A stretch of DNA of 64,000 nt from Medicago truncatula (lineage: Eukaryota; Streptophyta; Magnoliopsida; Fabales; Fabaceae): the NCBI RefSeq assembly GCF_003473485.1, contig NC_053048.1, positions 30,934,755 through 30,998,754 of the forward strand, written 5' to 3'. The notes beneath the pieces are model-generated. The model saw nothing but the letters and a program-made list of their open reading frames with translations. It ran no database searches and was not told where the DNA came from. Both the position numbers and the translations under genes were made by a program. Each line of letters opens with the position of its first letter. The stretch's first letter is position 1. Shown here one piece after another: positions 20,123-31,265 of the stretch.

Positions 20123-21550
20123 CTAATCCTCAAAATCAGAATGTGGACCATCAAAGAGATCCATACGCTTCTTCTTTCGCCCGGGAATTCGATCAAGGGC
20201 GGCATCCTTCTCCTTGATTCTTTCATTCAGCTTGGCGATTATCACATCTTTCTGTCGGCTATCATAGGCTTCTTGCTCCAGCAAGCCCATTACAGTCTCA
20301 TAATCCTTATCCTTCTTCTGACACTCCCTTTTCCACATATGTATCTCACGTTCCGCTTCGGCTAAACGCTCTTGGTACTCTTCCTTGGTTTGTGGGAGTA
20401 GAGGTAAAGGTATTTCTGGAACGGTCGAAGATAAGAATCTTGGCAAGGTATAAGGCATACCGAAAGCTGTAGCTCTATCAATCACCCACTGTGTATACGA
20501 TTCATGTGCAAAGCTCTGTTTTCTTCCCAATTGGATTCCATCAAACTTACGAATAGAGTGCCAAGCTTGCACAAACCGCATCCTCAAATTTGTATGATCA
20601 TTTTTGTTAAGATAAAACTCATTGGACAGAGAAAGACTGTCAGGTCTCCCCTTCATAGGGTATCCGTACTGACGCATAGCAAGAGTAGGGTTGTAAGTAA
20701 TTCCTCCACACGTACCGATAAGGGGCACATTTTCAAACTCTCCACAACTGCCAATAATTCCTGCGGTGTTAGTACCCGCATGGACCCACACAATGTCAGC
20801 TGGAGTGAGAGGCATGATCCTCTCAGACCAAGAAGCTTTCCCGGAGTTCTCTTTGGAGAAGACAGACTTAGTTAAATGTGAAGCATACCATCTGTATAGC
20901 AGGGGTGCACAACAAACAATCAGTCCACCCTCTCGGATATTTCTGTGGTGAATAGAATGGTAAGTGTTTGCAAGTAAAGTGGGAACTGGGTTCTTGGCTA
21001 GAAAAATCTTAATTGCGTTGAGGTCGACAAAGTTGTCCATGTTGGGAAACAAGAAAAGGCCGTATATGAGTAAGGTGAAAATAGATTCAAAGGCATTGGT
21101 CTTTTTGGCTTTCACAAAGTCGGAGGCTTTTTGGTAGAGGAACTTGGCGGTTAAGCCTTGGAGGTTGTTTTTAATGGTGAAGTGAGGATGAACCAAGTCA
21201 GAAGGTTTGAGGTGAAGGGCTTCTGCAATAGTTGCATTTTTGGGGCTGGGTTCAAGGCCGTTGAAAGGTTCTCCCTCGGATACTGGTAAGCCAACCCAAA
21301 AGGAATATTCTTCAAGAGTGGGGACCAACTGGTAGTCGGGAAACGTGAAGCAGTGACAAATTGGGTCGTAAAACTGCACCAAAGTCTCTAAAATTCCATC
21401 TTCGACCTTCACTTTGAGGAGGTCAAGTAATCTCCCATGACGTTCTCGAAAATCTCTTGGATTAGTCACATGAGATGCTAACTCCCTTAGCCTTGTCAAA
21501 TCCGGTTTCTTGAAAGTGTACTTCTTAATACTCCTCGTCTTAGAATCCAT
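20123..21550 (-). CDS. Ogre ORF1: plant-mobile-domain-like protein (DUF7745 type)
   Basis: A 475-residue frame from an ATG, upstream of gag, the position of the extra ORF that marks Ogre elements. The N-terminal two thirds resemble the plant mobile domain/DUF7745 family: LVQFYDPICHCFTFPDYQLV, PTLEEYSFWVGLPVSEGEPF, and ADIVWVHAGTNTAGIIGSCG. Its function is unknown. Related domains occur in plant silencing proteins such as MAIL1, and many are carried by transposons. The C-terminus (about 385-465) is charged and predicted coiled coil (EEYQERLAEAEREIHMWKRE), ending in a basic GRKKKR that could be a nuclear signal. No stop interrupts it. Confidence 0.8.
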   Translation of the reverse strand: MDSKTRSIKKYTFKKPDLTRLRELASHVTNPRDFRERHGRLLDLLKVKVEDGILETLVQFYDPICHCFTFPDYQLVPTLEEYSFWVGLPVSEGEPFNGLEPSPKNATIAEALHLKPSDLVHPHFTIKNNLQGLTAKFLYQKASDFVKAKKTNAFESIFTLLIYGLFLFPNMDNFVDLNAIKIFLAKNPVPTLLANTYHSIHHRNIREGGLIVCCAPLLYRWYASHLTKSVFSKENSGKASWSERIMPLTPADIVWVHAGTNTAGIIGSCGEFENVPLIGTCGGITYNPTLAMRQYGYPMKGRPDSLSLSNEFYLNKNDHTNLRMRFVQAWHSIRKFDGIQLGRKQSFAHESYTQWVIDRATAFGMPYTLPRFLSSTVPEIPLPLLPQTKEEYQERLAEAEREIHMWKRECQKKDKDYETVMGLLEQEAYDSRQKDVIIAKLNERIKEKDAALDRIPGRKKKRMDLFDGPHSDFED

Positions 21551-22259
21551 CTACAATATTTACAAAAAATGCTTGTCTAAGTCCTTCGACAATTTAATGG
21601 ATGAAAAAAATACATTTATGAATGAATGCATGGATGCATGCTTATGCTGAAGTACATAGAATACATAATGAGGTTAAGTCCACAATGTTGGAGTCAAAAG
21701 GTGACAACGCCATTTGGTAAGGACTATGGTTTCAAATTGTACCTGTATCACGGGTTCTACCAAGTTCCCAAATTACAACTTCCCTTATGAACATATCGGT
21801 GTATAGGACCGCTCCTAGTCCAATAACATCCATAAGTAAGTCTAGTTTGAGTGTAGTATCGCGTGTCGACCAAAGTCAAGACTGCTCTTGGTTTAGCCAC
21901 CGCACTACGTCCTAAAAAAAAGCCAAGATGGGTTAAGGGTGATCTAAAGGTCCTCAACGTTTAGCGGACTTCAAAAATAATAACGCCAATCACGACTGCT
22001 CATGACGACATATTATTACTTTTGAAAGACCTATGTTGAGTGGAGTTACATCACGTGTACACATATCGCAGGACCGCTCCTGGTATGGCACTATGATCGT
22101 ACTCCGTCCTATCTTATGCTTCACTCAAGCCCGGGTGTAGGACTTATCTCACCACTCACGTAACAAGGTATGCAAGCAAATATGCACAAAGCATAAACAA
22201 ATAGTACAGCACAAAATAAAATAAAAATAAGGTGGGTTTAACCCGCGTGGAATTTAAGT
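21551..22259 (-). other. 5' leader of the Ogre-like element
   Basis: About 700 bp between the primer site and ORF1. It contains two related phrases with GGACCGCTCCT(A/G)GT at about 21808 and 22072 in otherwise dissimilar sequence. No conserved frame. Confidence 0.5.
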
Positions 22260-22276
22260 CCCCAGTGAAGTCGCCA
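22260..22276 (-). promoter_or_regulatory. tRNA primer binding site
   Basis: On the minus strand TGGCGACTTCACTGGGG starts four bases inside the 5' LTR. TGG pairs with a tRNA CCA end. The sequence fits the tRNA-Arg type of site described for Ogre elements; the tRNA identity is from memory of the family, not checked. Confidence 0.7.
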
Positions 22277-22280
22277 TCTC

Positions 22281-24508
22281 TGTGCTCGTGATTTTCGGAT
22301 ATCAAACCATTAATTGATTTGAATCGTCAATCTTTGAACTCTCGATTTTTATTCGTGGGAAGGGAAAAAATGAGTAAAAACCCTCATCAAGACTTTGGAT
22401 TCGGGGGTTGGTTACGCGAAGGGAAGGTGCTAGCACCCTAAGCGTCTACGGTATCCCGTAGGAACCTCTTACCTAATTTATCTTTGTGCTAAATTCATTG
22501 CTTATTTGAAATTTATTACCTAAAAAATCTAAGTGAAAGAATGGGGGAAGAAGAAGTATGTTTTTGGTTATTTTTACTTGATTTGGAAGGATAAAAATCC
22601 TATGCCTACATACCCTTAAAGAAAAGGGATCAAAACCAATGTAGTTCACCTAAAGAATTTCTTTGGTGGGTTAGGTTGATTTTAATTTTTGAAAATAGTT
22701 TTAAGAAGAGATAAGAGGCCTCAAGGCATGAGATAAAATAAGGTGAGGTTGGTCAAATTTTAATTACAAAGAAGTCAAGTCTATTATGAATATTAATTCA
22801 ATTAAGCATTTGATTAAGAAAATAAAAAGGAAAACACTTGGGTTACAAACCAAGGTTTATTAAGAAAATATTTTGGGAGTTTTGCATATTTGATTTTTTT
22901 TTAGACTAACCTTAAAAACTAACGTAACGGAGCAAAAATAAAATAAGCGGTAAATAAAGCGGCATAGTGTCGGTGCGTGTGTTACTACACTATTACATAC
23001 CCTCCTAGATACATTCTATGGTCTCAAGAGAAATATAATAAGAAATAAAAAAATGCGCAAAATAAATTACATCAATTTCCTAATTATACACACTAAAAAA
23101 AAATAAAAAATTAATGACAATAAAATGACAAGAAATTAAAATATGCATGAGATGATTCTAAATAAATAAAAAAATGGCAATTATAAAATAAAAACAGTAA
23201 ATAAAAAATTAAAACAAACACAATATTTTTGTAAGTTTTTTAGATAATTTTCTTTTAGCAAAGGGGTGCAGAAAGCAAAAACAGAGGTGTAATTAATACA
23301 ACTGTAGTGAAATTAAAAAGGAACAACTGGGCTTAAGCAGAAACGGGTCGTGGGCGGGTCGGTTAGACCCGCCCGGTTCGAGGTTATATAAATAGGGTGT
23401 AAGACCCATTTCTTTCACTTTCTTCATTCATTTCTCTCTCTTCACTTCTCTAATCTCACGTCTCCCTCTTCTCTGTTCTTCTTTTCATGAGTTTTCCGGC
23501 GCGGTGGCCGGTGGTGCACCACCGTGCCGGAGTTTTCAAAACCCTCCTTTTTCAAAAACAATTACATATTATTATATCCTTTTTCGCATAGGTGATAGAT
23601 CCGGACTTAGATTTCAAAGAAAAGCAACAACACGTTCTAGATCTACATTCAAACAACACGAAAATAAAATACTACCTTTTTTTACCTCGGATTCCGATCT
23701 GCTTCTTCTCTAATCTTTGAATTCGCTTCTGTTCATCAAACTCGGTTCTGATACTTGTTGAAACGGAGCGATTGAACCTTTGTTTAAATCGGATCCGTTA
23801 CTCTTATTGTTGTGGGTTCGGATTCGAGTTTGTAAGTGACGGATTCAAAAGAAAAGGTGATGTTTAAGTGCGAAACTTGATTTATTTGAGGTGCTTATGA
23901 ACAGATTCGGTTTGAATAAAGTGTTGGTTGAAATCGGTTTGGATTTGAGTGTTTGATTTTGAAATTTTTTGAAAGAGAAAGAAAATTAGGGTTTGATGAT
24001 TGCGGCTACTGATTGGTGATTCTGTGGTTTCTCGGTTTGCGGCTGTGGAAAATTGTCTGTCTTTTCTGTATTTTGCAGGTTTGCTTTTATAGCATTAGGG
24101 TTGGATTGAATAAGGAAATAACTTGCAGAAGTTACTACCGCGTTCCCAGATTTGGAAACAAAAAATTGACCCTGTGAAATTGGCTGAACACGAGGCGTAC
24201 GGAGGAGAAATGAAAAAAGAAAAAAAAAGGACCCTTGTTGGAATTTTAGGACTTATTAACTTTATTGGACAAAAACTGGAAAATAAACATTTATTAACTA
24301 TTAAAAAAAAAGTAACTAACTTTAAAATTAAAAATAAAAGATGGAAATTAGATAATGAAATAAAACGAGAGGAAAGTGCCTGCAATCGGAGCAAAAAATG
24401 AGGTATTTTAAAATACCTCCCTGCCGAAATTTTCACTGAATCATGAGATCGGCTAGAGTCAAACGACACGCGTCCATGGGATCCTTGGTCAAAATTTAGG
24501 GTATGACA
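22281..24508 (-). repeat. 5' LTR of the Ogre-like element
   Basis: 2228 bp, near-identical to 8190-10416. The antisense TATATAAATA box is at 23385-23394 and here points out of the element toward the DUF674 gene at 26567. Confidence 0.9.
23385..23394 (+). promoter_or_regulatory. Antisense promoter-like TATA in the 5' LTR
   Basis: Same sequence as 9294-9303, with a pyrimidine-rich leader downstream. Transcription from here would leave the element on the same strand as DUF674 copy A. Confidence 0.4.
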
Positions 24509-24513
24509 AATAT
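24509..24513. repeat. 5-bp target duplication of the Ogre-like element, right copy
   Basis: AATAT, partner of 8185-8189. Confidence 0.85.
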
Positions 24514-24639
24514 TATGTCGTGGAAGGACTAACTTATTCCGACGTGAGTAACATTTTGAACCAACTTGAAACTCTTAAAACATAAGGGACCAACTTGAAA
24601 CCTAATATAAACATAAGCGATCAAACATGCAATTAAGCC
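24514..24639. mobile_element. Mutator-like MITE, right part
   Basis: Reverse complement of the left terminus: ends GATCAAACATGCAATTAAGCC, then the 9-bp duplication. Continuation of 7930-8189 after the Ogre insertion. Confidence 0.75.
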
Positions 24640-24648
24640 AAAAATAAA
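24640..24648. repeat. 9-bp target duplication of the Mutator-like MITE, right copy
   Basis: AAAAATAAA, partner of 7921-7929. Confidence 0.75.
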
Positions 24649-24809
24649 TGAGTTTCTTAAGTCATATATGTTAACTTATTAGAGTTTGACAATTGTTTCA
24701 AGCTCTAAAGTTAACAAGAGTTGTAACGGCGGAAGAAAAATATTATGTCGTTCTATTTGGTTCTTGAAAGTAAAATAATACTTCATACAACCTGGATGAG
24801 ATGTTAAAG

Positions 24810-24820
24810 AGTGTTACTCA
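24810..24820. repeat. SINE target duplication, left copy
   Basis: AGTGTTACTCA, identical to 24961-24971. Confidence 0.8.
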
Positions 24821-24960
24821 AATCTCCGTGAGCATAGCTCAGTTGGTAGGGATACTGCATATTATATGCAGGGGTCGGGGTTCGAACCCCAGACACCCCA
24901 CTTCTCCACAATTAAATTGTGTGAGCCATAGCCACTAGGCTACTTGATAAAAAAAAAAAA
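24821..24960 (+). mobile_element. tRNA-derived SINE
   Basis: A 140-bp element with an A box (TAGCTCAGTTGGTAGGG, about 24834) and a B box (GGTTCGAACCCC, about 24879) spaced as in a pol III tRNA promoter, a tRNA-unrelated tail, a 12-base A run, and a perfect 11-bp flanking duplication. It is not a tRNA gene: the acceptor arms do not pair and it has the A tail and duplication of a SINE. Confidence 0.88.
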
Positions 24961-24971
24961 AGTGTTACTCA

Positions 24972-25405
24972 GCGCCTATCTTGATTAATATATTAATTTG
25001 ATTAATCTATTACCAGTTTATTAGTATTGAATCTTGAGGGTCACACACAACCGAATGTTATTGTTATTGCTAAAGAATTATATTATTATTTGATGATTAG
25101 AATGGAGAATTTAATTAATCAAAATATTAATTTTCTAAGTGGAAGTTATTGTATTTTTTGCTAGTACAAAGAATACAAATAATATATATATATTGAGAAA
25201 ATTATATTTTTGTTTATAAAATAAATTAAAATAAAAGGGAGTTGCACGTTACATTATATATATGTATATATGGAATGGTCAATGGTTGATCATTTTCTGT
25301 ATCATATGACATTATACATATAGAATGATATATAATTACTAAAAGTCAATGGTCTTTTAGTAAGAAAATGTGTTTGCAAATAAATTGGCGTTAGTATGCC
25401 ATTAA
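24972..25405. other. AT-rich spacer
   Basis: Includes a stretch of TATATATA-like text (about 25180-25280). No gene visible. Confidence 0.4.
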
Positions 25406-25810
25406 GGGAGTTTCTAAGGTACACCTTTCAATTAAGGTGTACCAGTACACCTATTTCATAAATCTATAAGTTAACGATAATTTTTATGTGATAAAGAGAT
25501 ATTTATCGACTTTTATATTTTAGAAAATATTATCCCATAAGAAAAAACATCATTTCATTTTTTATAAGAATTATACTAAATTTTTTAACATTTAATGAAA
25601 AAAATAATCAATATTCACTATTATGAGTAATAAAAATTAAAAAAATTTAAATTTTGTTTTGCCGACACTTTTGAAAAATAAAATATAATTATTATAATTA
25701 TAAATGATAGAAAATATTTTTTTCTAAAGAAAATAAATCATTAAAGTATTCATTTAAATACACGGGTGTACCGTACACTCAAAATTATCGAGTGAACCGT
25801 AGAAATTGCC
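25406..25810. mobile_element. MITE family M1, copy A
   Basis: 405 bp, starting GGGAGTTTCTAAGGTACACC and ending in the related inverted text GGTGTACCGT...AGAAATTGCC. The interior is very AT-rich. Same family as 39213-39622 (inverted orientation) and 40963-41954. Its own target duplication is not recognisable. Confidence 0.8.
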
Positions 25811-26566
25811 ATGTGGTAATTGCTTTTTATAATGATTAATTAATTATATAAAATAAAATACCATTATGATGAGTCAACATATCCTATTTAATTGTATTGT
25901 GTGTGACTTGTAAATAGACTTTAATTGATTTGATCACAACATAACAAAAGAAAATATAAATATGCTCTAGTTTTCTTGTTCCACTAATCAAAGATTGAAG
26001 GTAAGAATTGGTCTTGGTGTGGATACATTGTCTTCACATCTTTAAAGAATTTTTCCTGCTTCAAGAATTGATACGAAGTTACACTTTATGAACACTATTT
26101 TTACTTCAAGTCCTTTGAATTGTTTTGGTGGTGTGATCGGAATCGAAAGACATTAGCGTAAGAACAAGATGTGCTCGTCTAAAACGTCAGTAAATAAAGC
26201 TTTTACACTTTGCTCTCAAAAAAAAAAAAGCTTTTACACTTTATTTTGGTGCATTAATTCTTTTAATTATCTTAAAAACCAATAATTATTTTTTAATCAA
26301 AAATCCTCGATAATTATTTTTCTGATACCACCATGTGTCAATTTACAACTGCATTACCTTTTTCTGATAAGTCTTTTACCATTTCATTTTGAATAATTCT
26401 TCCCTCTTACCCGCTAACTATCCCAACAATTATGTGATTTTGTTACAACTTACAACAGCTGCTTTTAAGTGATGCAGAAACTTGGGAAATCACTTGGGAA
26501 ATCCATTGAATACTTCGAGTGTTCTATTCTCACCCTCTCTCTTTAGAATTATTATTTCACTTCTCC
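25811..26566. other. Spacer and 5' flank of DUF674 copy A
   Basis: From about 26395 the sequence (ACCCGCTAACTATCCCAACAAT) matches the 5' flank of copy B at about 33670. The flank was therefore duplicated with the gene. Confidence 0.5.
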
Positions 26567-28705
26567 ATGGCTACTTTCCTACGTAACTTCAATTGCTTTG
26601 CCCCATGCAATGAAGTTTCTGTGAAAATTTTGGTAGATGAAGTCAGAAACAAAGTTTTATTTGTCCAAGCAGGTAAGGACTTTGTTGATGTGCTGCTAAG
26701 TTTCTTAACTTTGCCATTAGGCACTATTGCAAGACTTGTGAGTCAAGAATCTAACATGGAGAATGTTTGTGTTGGAAGCTTAAGCTTGTTATATCAAAGT
26801 GTTGCCAACCTTGACAAAGATAATTTTAGGTCAGCTTTTGAAAAAGAATTATTGGTTCGACCAATTAATTCGATGGAAGAATATTGCAAGTATCTAAAAC
26901 TCAACATTGATGACACAGAAAAATTGAGGTTTTTTAATTGCAGCAGCAACCAAAAGTGCATCAATGTACCTAAGAAGCGAAACTGCCACTGCTGTGAAAA
27001 GAAAAGAACCAATTTATGTGCGGTTAAAAAACCTGCTAAGAATGGTTTTGTTCCGGTGACCGCAACTTTTCTTATCTCAGATGATTTGAATGTGAAGCCT
27101 GATAATTCTCAAATTTCTCGAAATAGTGTTTCTCTTCTGAAGTATCTTGGATGTGAAAATATGGATTCCATCAAGATAGTGACTGTTGATGTCACTCGTA
27201 AGGAGGTATCTATCTCTCAATACTCTTGTATAATTTATGTCTAATGTGATTTTCTTTGCTTTAAAATTTGCTAAAAAAAACTTTATGAATATAGATGAAA
27301 AAAACGTAAAAATAAGTTACTTCCCAAAGGAAATCATAGGAATTGTCCACCTACTAATCCTAGGAGATTACAATATAAATGTGTTATAGACATATAATAA
27401 TTTCGTAGAAATATGCTATAATTTTCTGTCTACTTTCATGTTGCATATATATATTGATAATTATAGAATTTCACGTTGCATATATTGAAAGTTAATGCTA
27501 CATATTATGTTGAAAACTAGAGAATTTCATGATGCATATATTAAAAGCTATAGAATTTTACATGATCTCGCATGAAGTTCAAGCATACTACTACCATCCA
27601 TAAATACAAATTTATGTGTTATGTGATTTTCTTTGCTTAAAAAAACTTTTTGAATATAGATGAAAAAATGTAAAAAGAAGTTACTTCTAAAAGGAAATCA
27701 TAGGACATGTCCACCTACCAAATCTAAGGATTACAATATAATTGTGTTATGGACATATAACAATTTGGTAGAAATATGCTGTAATTTGTATCTACTTTCA
27801 TGTTGCATATATTGAAAGCTATAGAATTTTACATAATTTCCCATGAAGTTGAAGCATACTATTAATTACTATTATCCATAAATACAATCACAAAATTTTG
27901 TTCAAATTTATCTAAATTTCCTTTGTAAATTCTAAAATGTATAACATTGTACATTGCTTTATTGTAGATACTAGATCTAGTGAAGTGCTCCTTATTGTCG
28001 GCGACACCTCTAACAGATGTATTCTTGTCGAAGAAACTGTTTCTTGAGAAACCAAGACCTGTCAATGTATTGGATTTAGATTTTGGTAGTATGGGAGCAC
28101 ACCTTGTAAAGGGAACAATAGAAGTAAAGGCAATGGTGAGAAAATCCAATAAGAAAATTCTGTATGCTTTGGGTGAAGAGGACTTTGCAGACTTGTTACT
28201 AAATTTTTTGACATTCCCTTTGGGAGGAGTTGAGAACATGTTAAATGGAAACTCTGGCCTAGACAACATAGATAATCTATTCAAGAGCATGGTTGATTTG
28301 GATCCTGAAAGATATTTTAGATCCAAATCAGATTTATTGTCTAAGCAAGTAAAATCTAATTTTGATGGAAAACAAATCATCAAGAGTCCTTCAACATATA
28401 TGGTAACAGATGACTTAGTCATCACACCAGGTTCCTCAACCGATGCGATTTCCTTTCTGACTAAAATGAGAATTCCTCTCTCTGATTTGCAAGAAAGAAT
28501 GATTAGCATTGGCAATAAAGAGGTAAACTTGCAGTTGTCAATTTCATTTCTTTTATTTCGACAAGTTCATGTTTCTTATGTTTTAATTTTTTTTGTGGAA
28601 CTGCAGGCTCATAGTCTTCTTAAAGCTTCTTTGATCTCATCATCAGCTCTAACTAATGGTCTTGGTCCATTTCTTTCAACCAATGACAAGAAAATGTTAA
28701 ACTAG
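26567..28705 (+). CDS. DUF674 family protein, copy A (3 exons, 430 residues)
   Basis: Predicted exons 26567-27205, 27968-28522 and 28607-28705, all phase 0 with GT-AG borders (GAG|GTATCT, TTGTAG|ATACTA, GAG|GTAAAC, CTGCAG|GCTCAT). The product of 430 residues is near the usual length for plant-specific DUF674 proteins, whose function is unknown. Two copies of the domain are visible: KILVDEVRNKVLFVQAGKDF and LLSFLTLPLGTIARL in exon 1, and KAMVRKSNKKILYALGEEDF and LLLNFLTFPLGGVENML in exon 2. Exon 1 also has a possible metal site, with CINVPKKRNCHCCEKKRTN and LC. Each repeat ends in a (V)TDDL/ISDDLNVKP motif. The ATG at 26567 is chosen because copy B conserves it and the text after it. Splice sites are by eye; no stop interrupts the joined frame. 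Confidence 0.82.
27232..27893. repeat. Tandem duplication within intron 1 of DUF674 copy A
   Basis: The segment from 27232 (AATTTATGTCTAATGTGATTTT) recurs from 27609 (AATTTATGTGTTATGTGATTTT). The two copies are diverged by substitutions and indels. Copy B has only the start of this segment (about 34503), giving a much shorter intron. Confidence 0.75.
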
Positions 28706-29340
28706 TGCACTTCATGATTTGAAACAATCAAATAAAGCTAAATCATTGAGATTATGCTTTATTCTTTGTTTGCAGATTATGAATTTCGCATATTTATTGT
28801 TAAGGACTTTGCATTAATAACTGGCTTGTTTGCCTTCCTCCAATCTTACATTGTAGTCCTATTATGTTTCGAAGCTAGTCATATCAGAATTACTCTTCAC
28901 TTCATCTTCTCCCGTCCTCTAGTTAGTCTCCTTAGTTCTATCATATATGCAGAGACATCAGAGATTGAAATGGTACCTTCCTTCTCTCAAACATGTGGTT
29001 CTCTCATATTTTGTGTGAAGAGCGTCGAAGATGGTTGGACGCACAAGTAACTCTGATGGATTTGGTTTAGACTTTTTCTTGCAGATTTGTGGTTTTTGTA
29101 GATTTTAGTCTCTGACTTGCAGATTGGTGGTTTTTGTTGATTTAGTTTTTAAGTTCTTAATTTTTATTTTTTCTTTCTAATTATTTGTCTGCATTTTCCA
29201 TCTTTTCAGATTTAGTAGATCTTGATTTTGTTATCAATTTCTATTACTTTAAGTTTTAATTCTACTATTTAATTTTGAATTTTGAGCTTCATTTTATTGA
29301 TTTTTAGTTAACCTACGATCTTCATTTTTGTTCAATTCTT
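28706..29340 (+). other. 3' flank of DUF674 copy A
   Basis: Closely matches 36804-37400 downstream of copy B, including GACGCACAAGTAACTCTGAT. It is part of the duplicated segment. Frames here are not conserved as coding. Confidence 0.55.
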
Positions 29341-31265
29341 CTAATCCTAATAACAATTGATTGGTTAGAATTAGAATCTTGTACTCAAAATGTACCGATA
29401 GTTTAGCAAAATAGTTTTCCAATATCACACTCTTTCAAAAGTCTTGATTTCCAATATCATAAGATACTATTTTTATTTTGATAAGGCCAAAATATGTAGC
29501 AACAATAGATCCACAAATTTTAACATTTTGACATGAAGAAAGGTTATACATGAGGTTTTGTGCCCAAAGATTTTTCTTTAAATCTAGTTTATTAACCACT
29601 TTGATTACTTATATAGTGACATTTATCTACAAAAATAAAATTGATTCACAAATTTTTCAATTTTTTATATTTGTATTTGTCCATATTTTCACAAGCCCAT
29701 AAAATTAATCAATCATTTTTGCATATATATGTTTGGAGTCATGCAAATAGAGAGCTTAGAGAGAGAGGGAGATAGGCTGGGAGAGAGAGAGCATTCGTAC
29801 AGATGGAGGGTAACACAAGATGTTGGGAACAAAATAGTAAAAAGTTGAGAGTATGGAAGATGAGTTAAGATCCTCTCCATCTATCATCATCTCCATTTCA
29901 TTTATTTGGAGAGATAAAGATACAAAAAAAATTAAAAAAAAAATTAAAAAGTAATTACTGATGATGGGATCCATTTAATGGTAAGACTCATTGTCTATTT
30001 TATGTGTCTATCTCTCTTCAAATGTATACATCATTTATTTTATTAAATAGAGAGAATCCTCACCCATGGATGATACATCTACACTATAAAAGCTAACGTT
30101 TGTTGAAAGGGTGAGACAGAGCATCCTCCCTTCACACTTTGCTTCTTTTGATCTTGAATTCAGTTATCTAGAATAATATAAAGGGTAAAAAATGCCCCGT
30201 TAGAATAGTTTTTTTTTTTTCTTAGAGTGAGGAGAGAGCGTCCACCTTTGAAGCTCTTAGTGCTTGCCTTCCTCTTAAACCACTTCGTTCTGACTGAAAA
30301 ATTATGAATGAGAGGAATGATATTTATAGGGACAGTTTCCACCTGTGGTTGGGCTTAAAAACAGGTTTTTGCACTCAAAAAGTGGTTTCTGGCCCGCTCC
30401 AAGCATGCCCCAAGCGCATGGATGGTAGCATAGGCTGTTTTTGCCATGCCCTAGGCGCATGGTGCATACTCCAGGTGCATGGGGTGATGCATCCGGTGCA
30501 AAATTGTATGTTTCTATGTCTTATTGGGTGTTTGCTTTCACATAAGATGTCTTGGGACTTGAGAACAAAGTTCCTTCCTTTGCAATATCTTATGAGGGCT
30601 ATTGAATCTTCATTGATGATCTTTCCAAAGTCTTCATAGGTCTTCAAATGTTTTGTTTTCCCGGTTTGCATGACTTCTTCTAGAATTACGTCAAAACACC
30701 TTAGAATTTCTATGTTTAGGGTAAAACTATAATTACACTCAATATAGAAAACATTATAAATGTCCTAAAAACCACATGCAATTGTTCTAATACTCCTCTA
30801 TTCTGGATAAATACTACAAAAAATACCTGAAAAACATGCTAATAATAACGTCATATGACTTGTCATCACAACCTCAAACTTAAACTGTTGCTTGTTCTCA
30901 AGTAACGAAAGAAAACATGCTACCATAAATGATATTAGGGTACCAATATTCTTATGGTAAACCATAGATCTTCATCCAGACTTCAGCACATGTATTTTTG
31001 TGGAAACTAGGGTTAAAGTCACGGGTCCAAGTAAGAAACTTGATAAAACCATGGTTAAGATTCCATGATCTAGCAGATCTAACCCTTCTAACATTTTAAT
31101 ATTCGAAAACATAAATTCGTAAAAACCATTCACCCCAACTTCCCAGATCCTTCCAGAGAGGTGCAAGCTTAGCTCGCAAGTTAAAGACAGTTAAAGGGGT
31201 AGCTCCTTTAGGGTATATTATCCTTCCATACAAATTATTGTTACATCTATAAATACCTGCAATAT
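29341..31265. other. Unassigned spacer
   Basis: Contains GA-rich and AT-rich DNA. A stretch at about 30390-30500 has several imperfect GCGCATGG/GTGCATGG repeats, inside a 98-codon minus frame (30375-30671) that I cannot place in a family. Nothing here supports a gene. Confidence 0.4.

Larger units (their letters stand above)
8190..24508 (-). mobile_element. Ogre/Tat-type Ty3/gypsy LTR retrotransposon, near-complete and recently inserted
   Basis: A 16.3-kb element transcribed on the minus strand. It has two 2.23-kb LTRs with TG...CA ends, a 5-bp duplication AATAT, and a primer binding site just inside the 5' LTR. The order is 5' LTR, ORF1 (plant-mobile-domain-like), gag-protease, intron, RT, degenerate RNase H, second RNase H, integrase, a structured and tandemly repeated 3' UTR, 3' LTR. 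An ORF before gag, an intron between protease and RT, and two RNase H domains are the described hallmarks of Ogre/Tat elements. By eye the two LTRs differ only by one base in an A run (10128-10135 against about 24220-24228), implying a very recent insertion. A one-base frameshift near 15770 in pol appears to disable this copy. Confidence 0.92.

Noticed and set aside
24834-24900. A tRNA gene
   Set aside because: A and B boxes are present, but the sequence has an unrelated tail, an A run and an 11-bp flanking duplication, so it is a SINE.
28754-29050. A 98-codon frame downstream of DUF674 copy A
   Set aside because: The matching flank of copy B does not keep the frame, so it looks like UTR or spacer sequence.
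30375-30671. A 98-codon minus frame with GCGCATGG repeats
   Set aside because: No recognisable domain, composition set by the local repeats, no supporting splice or promoter structure.
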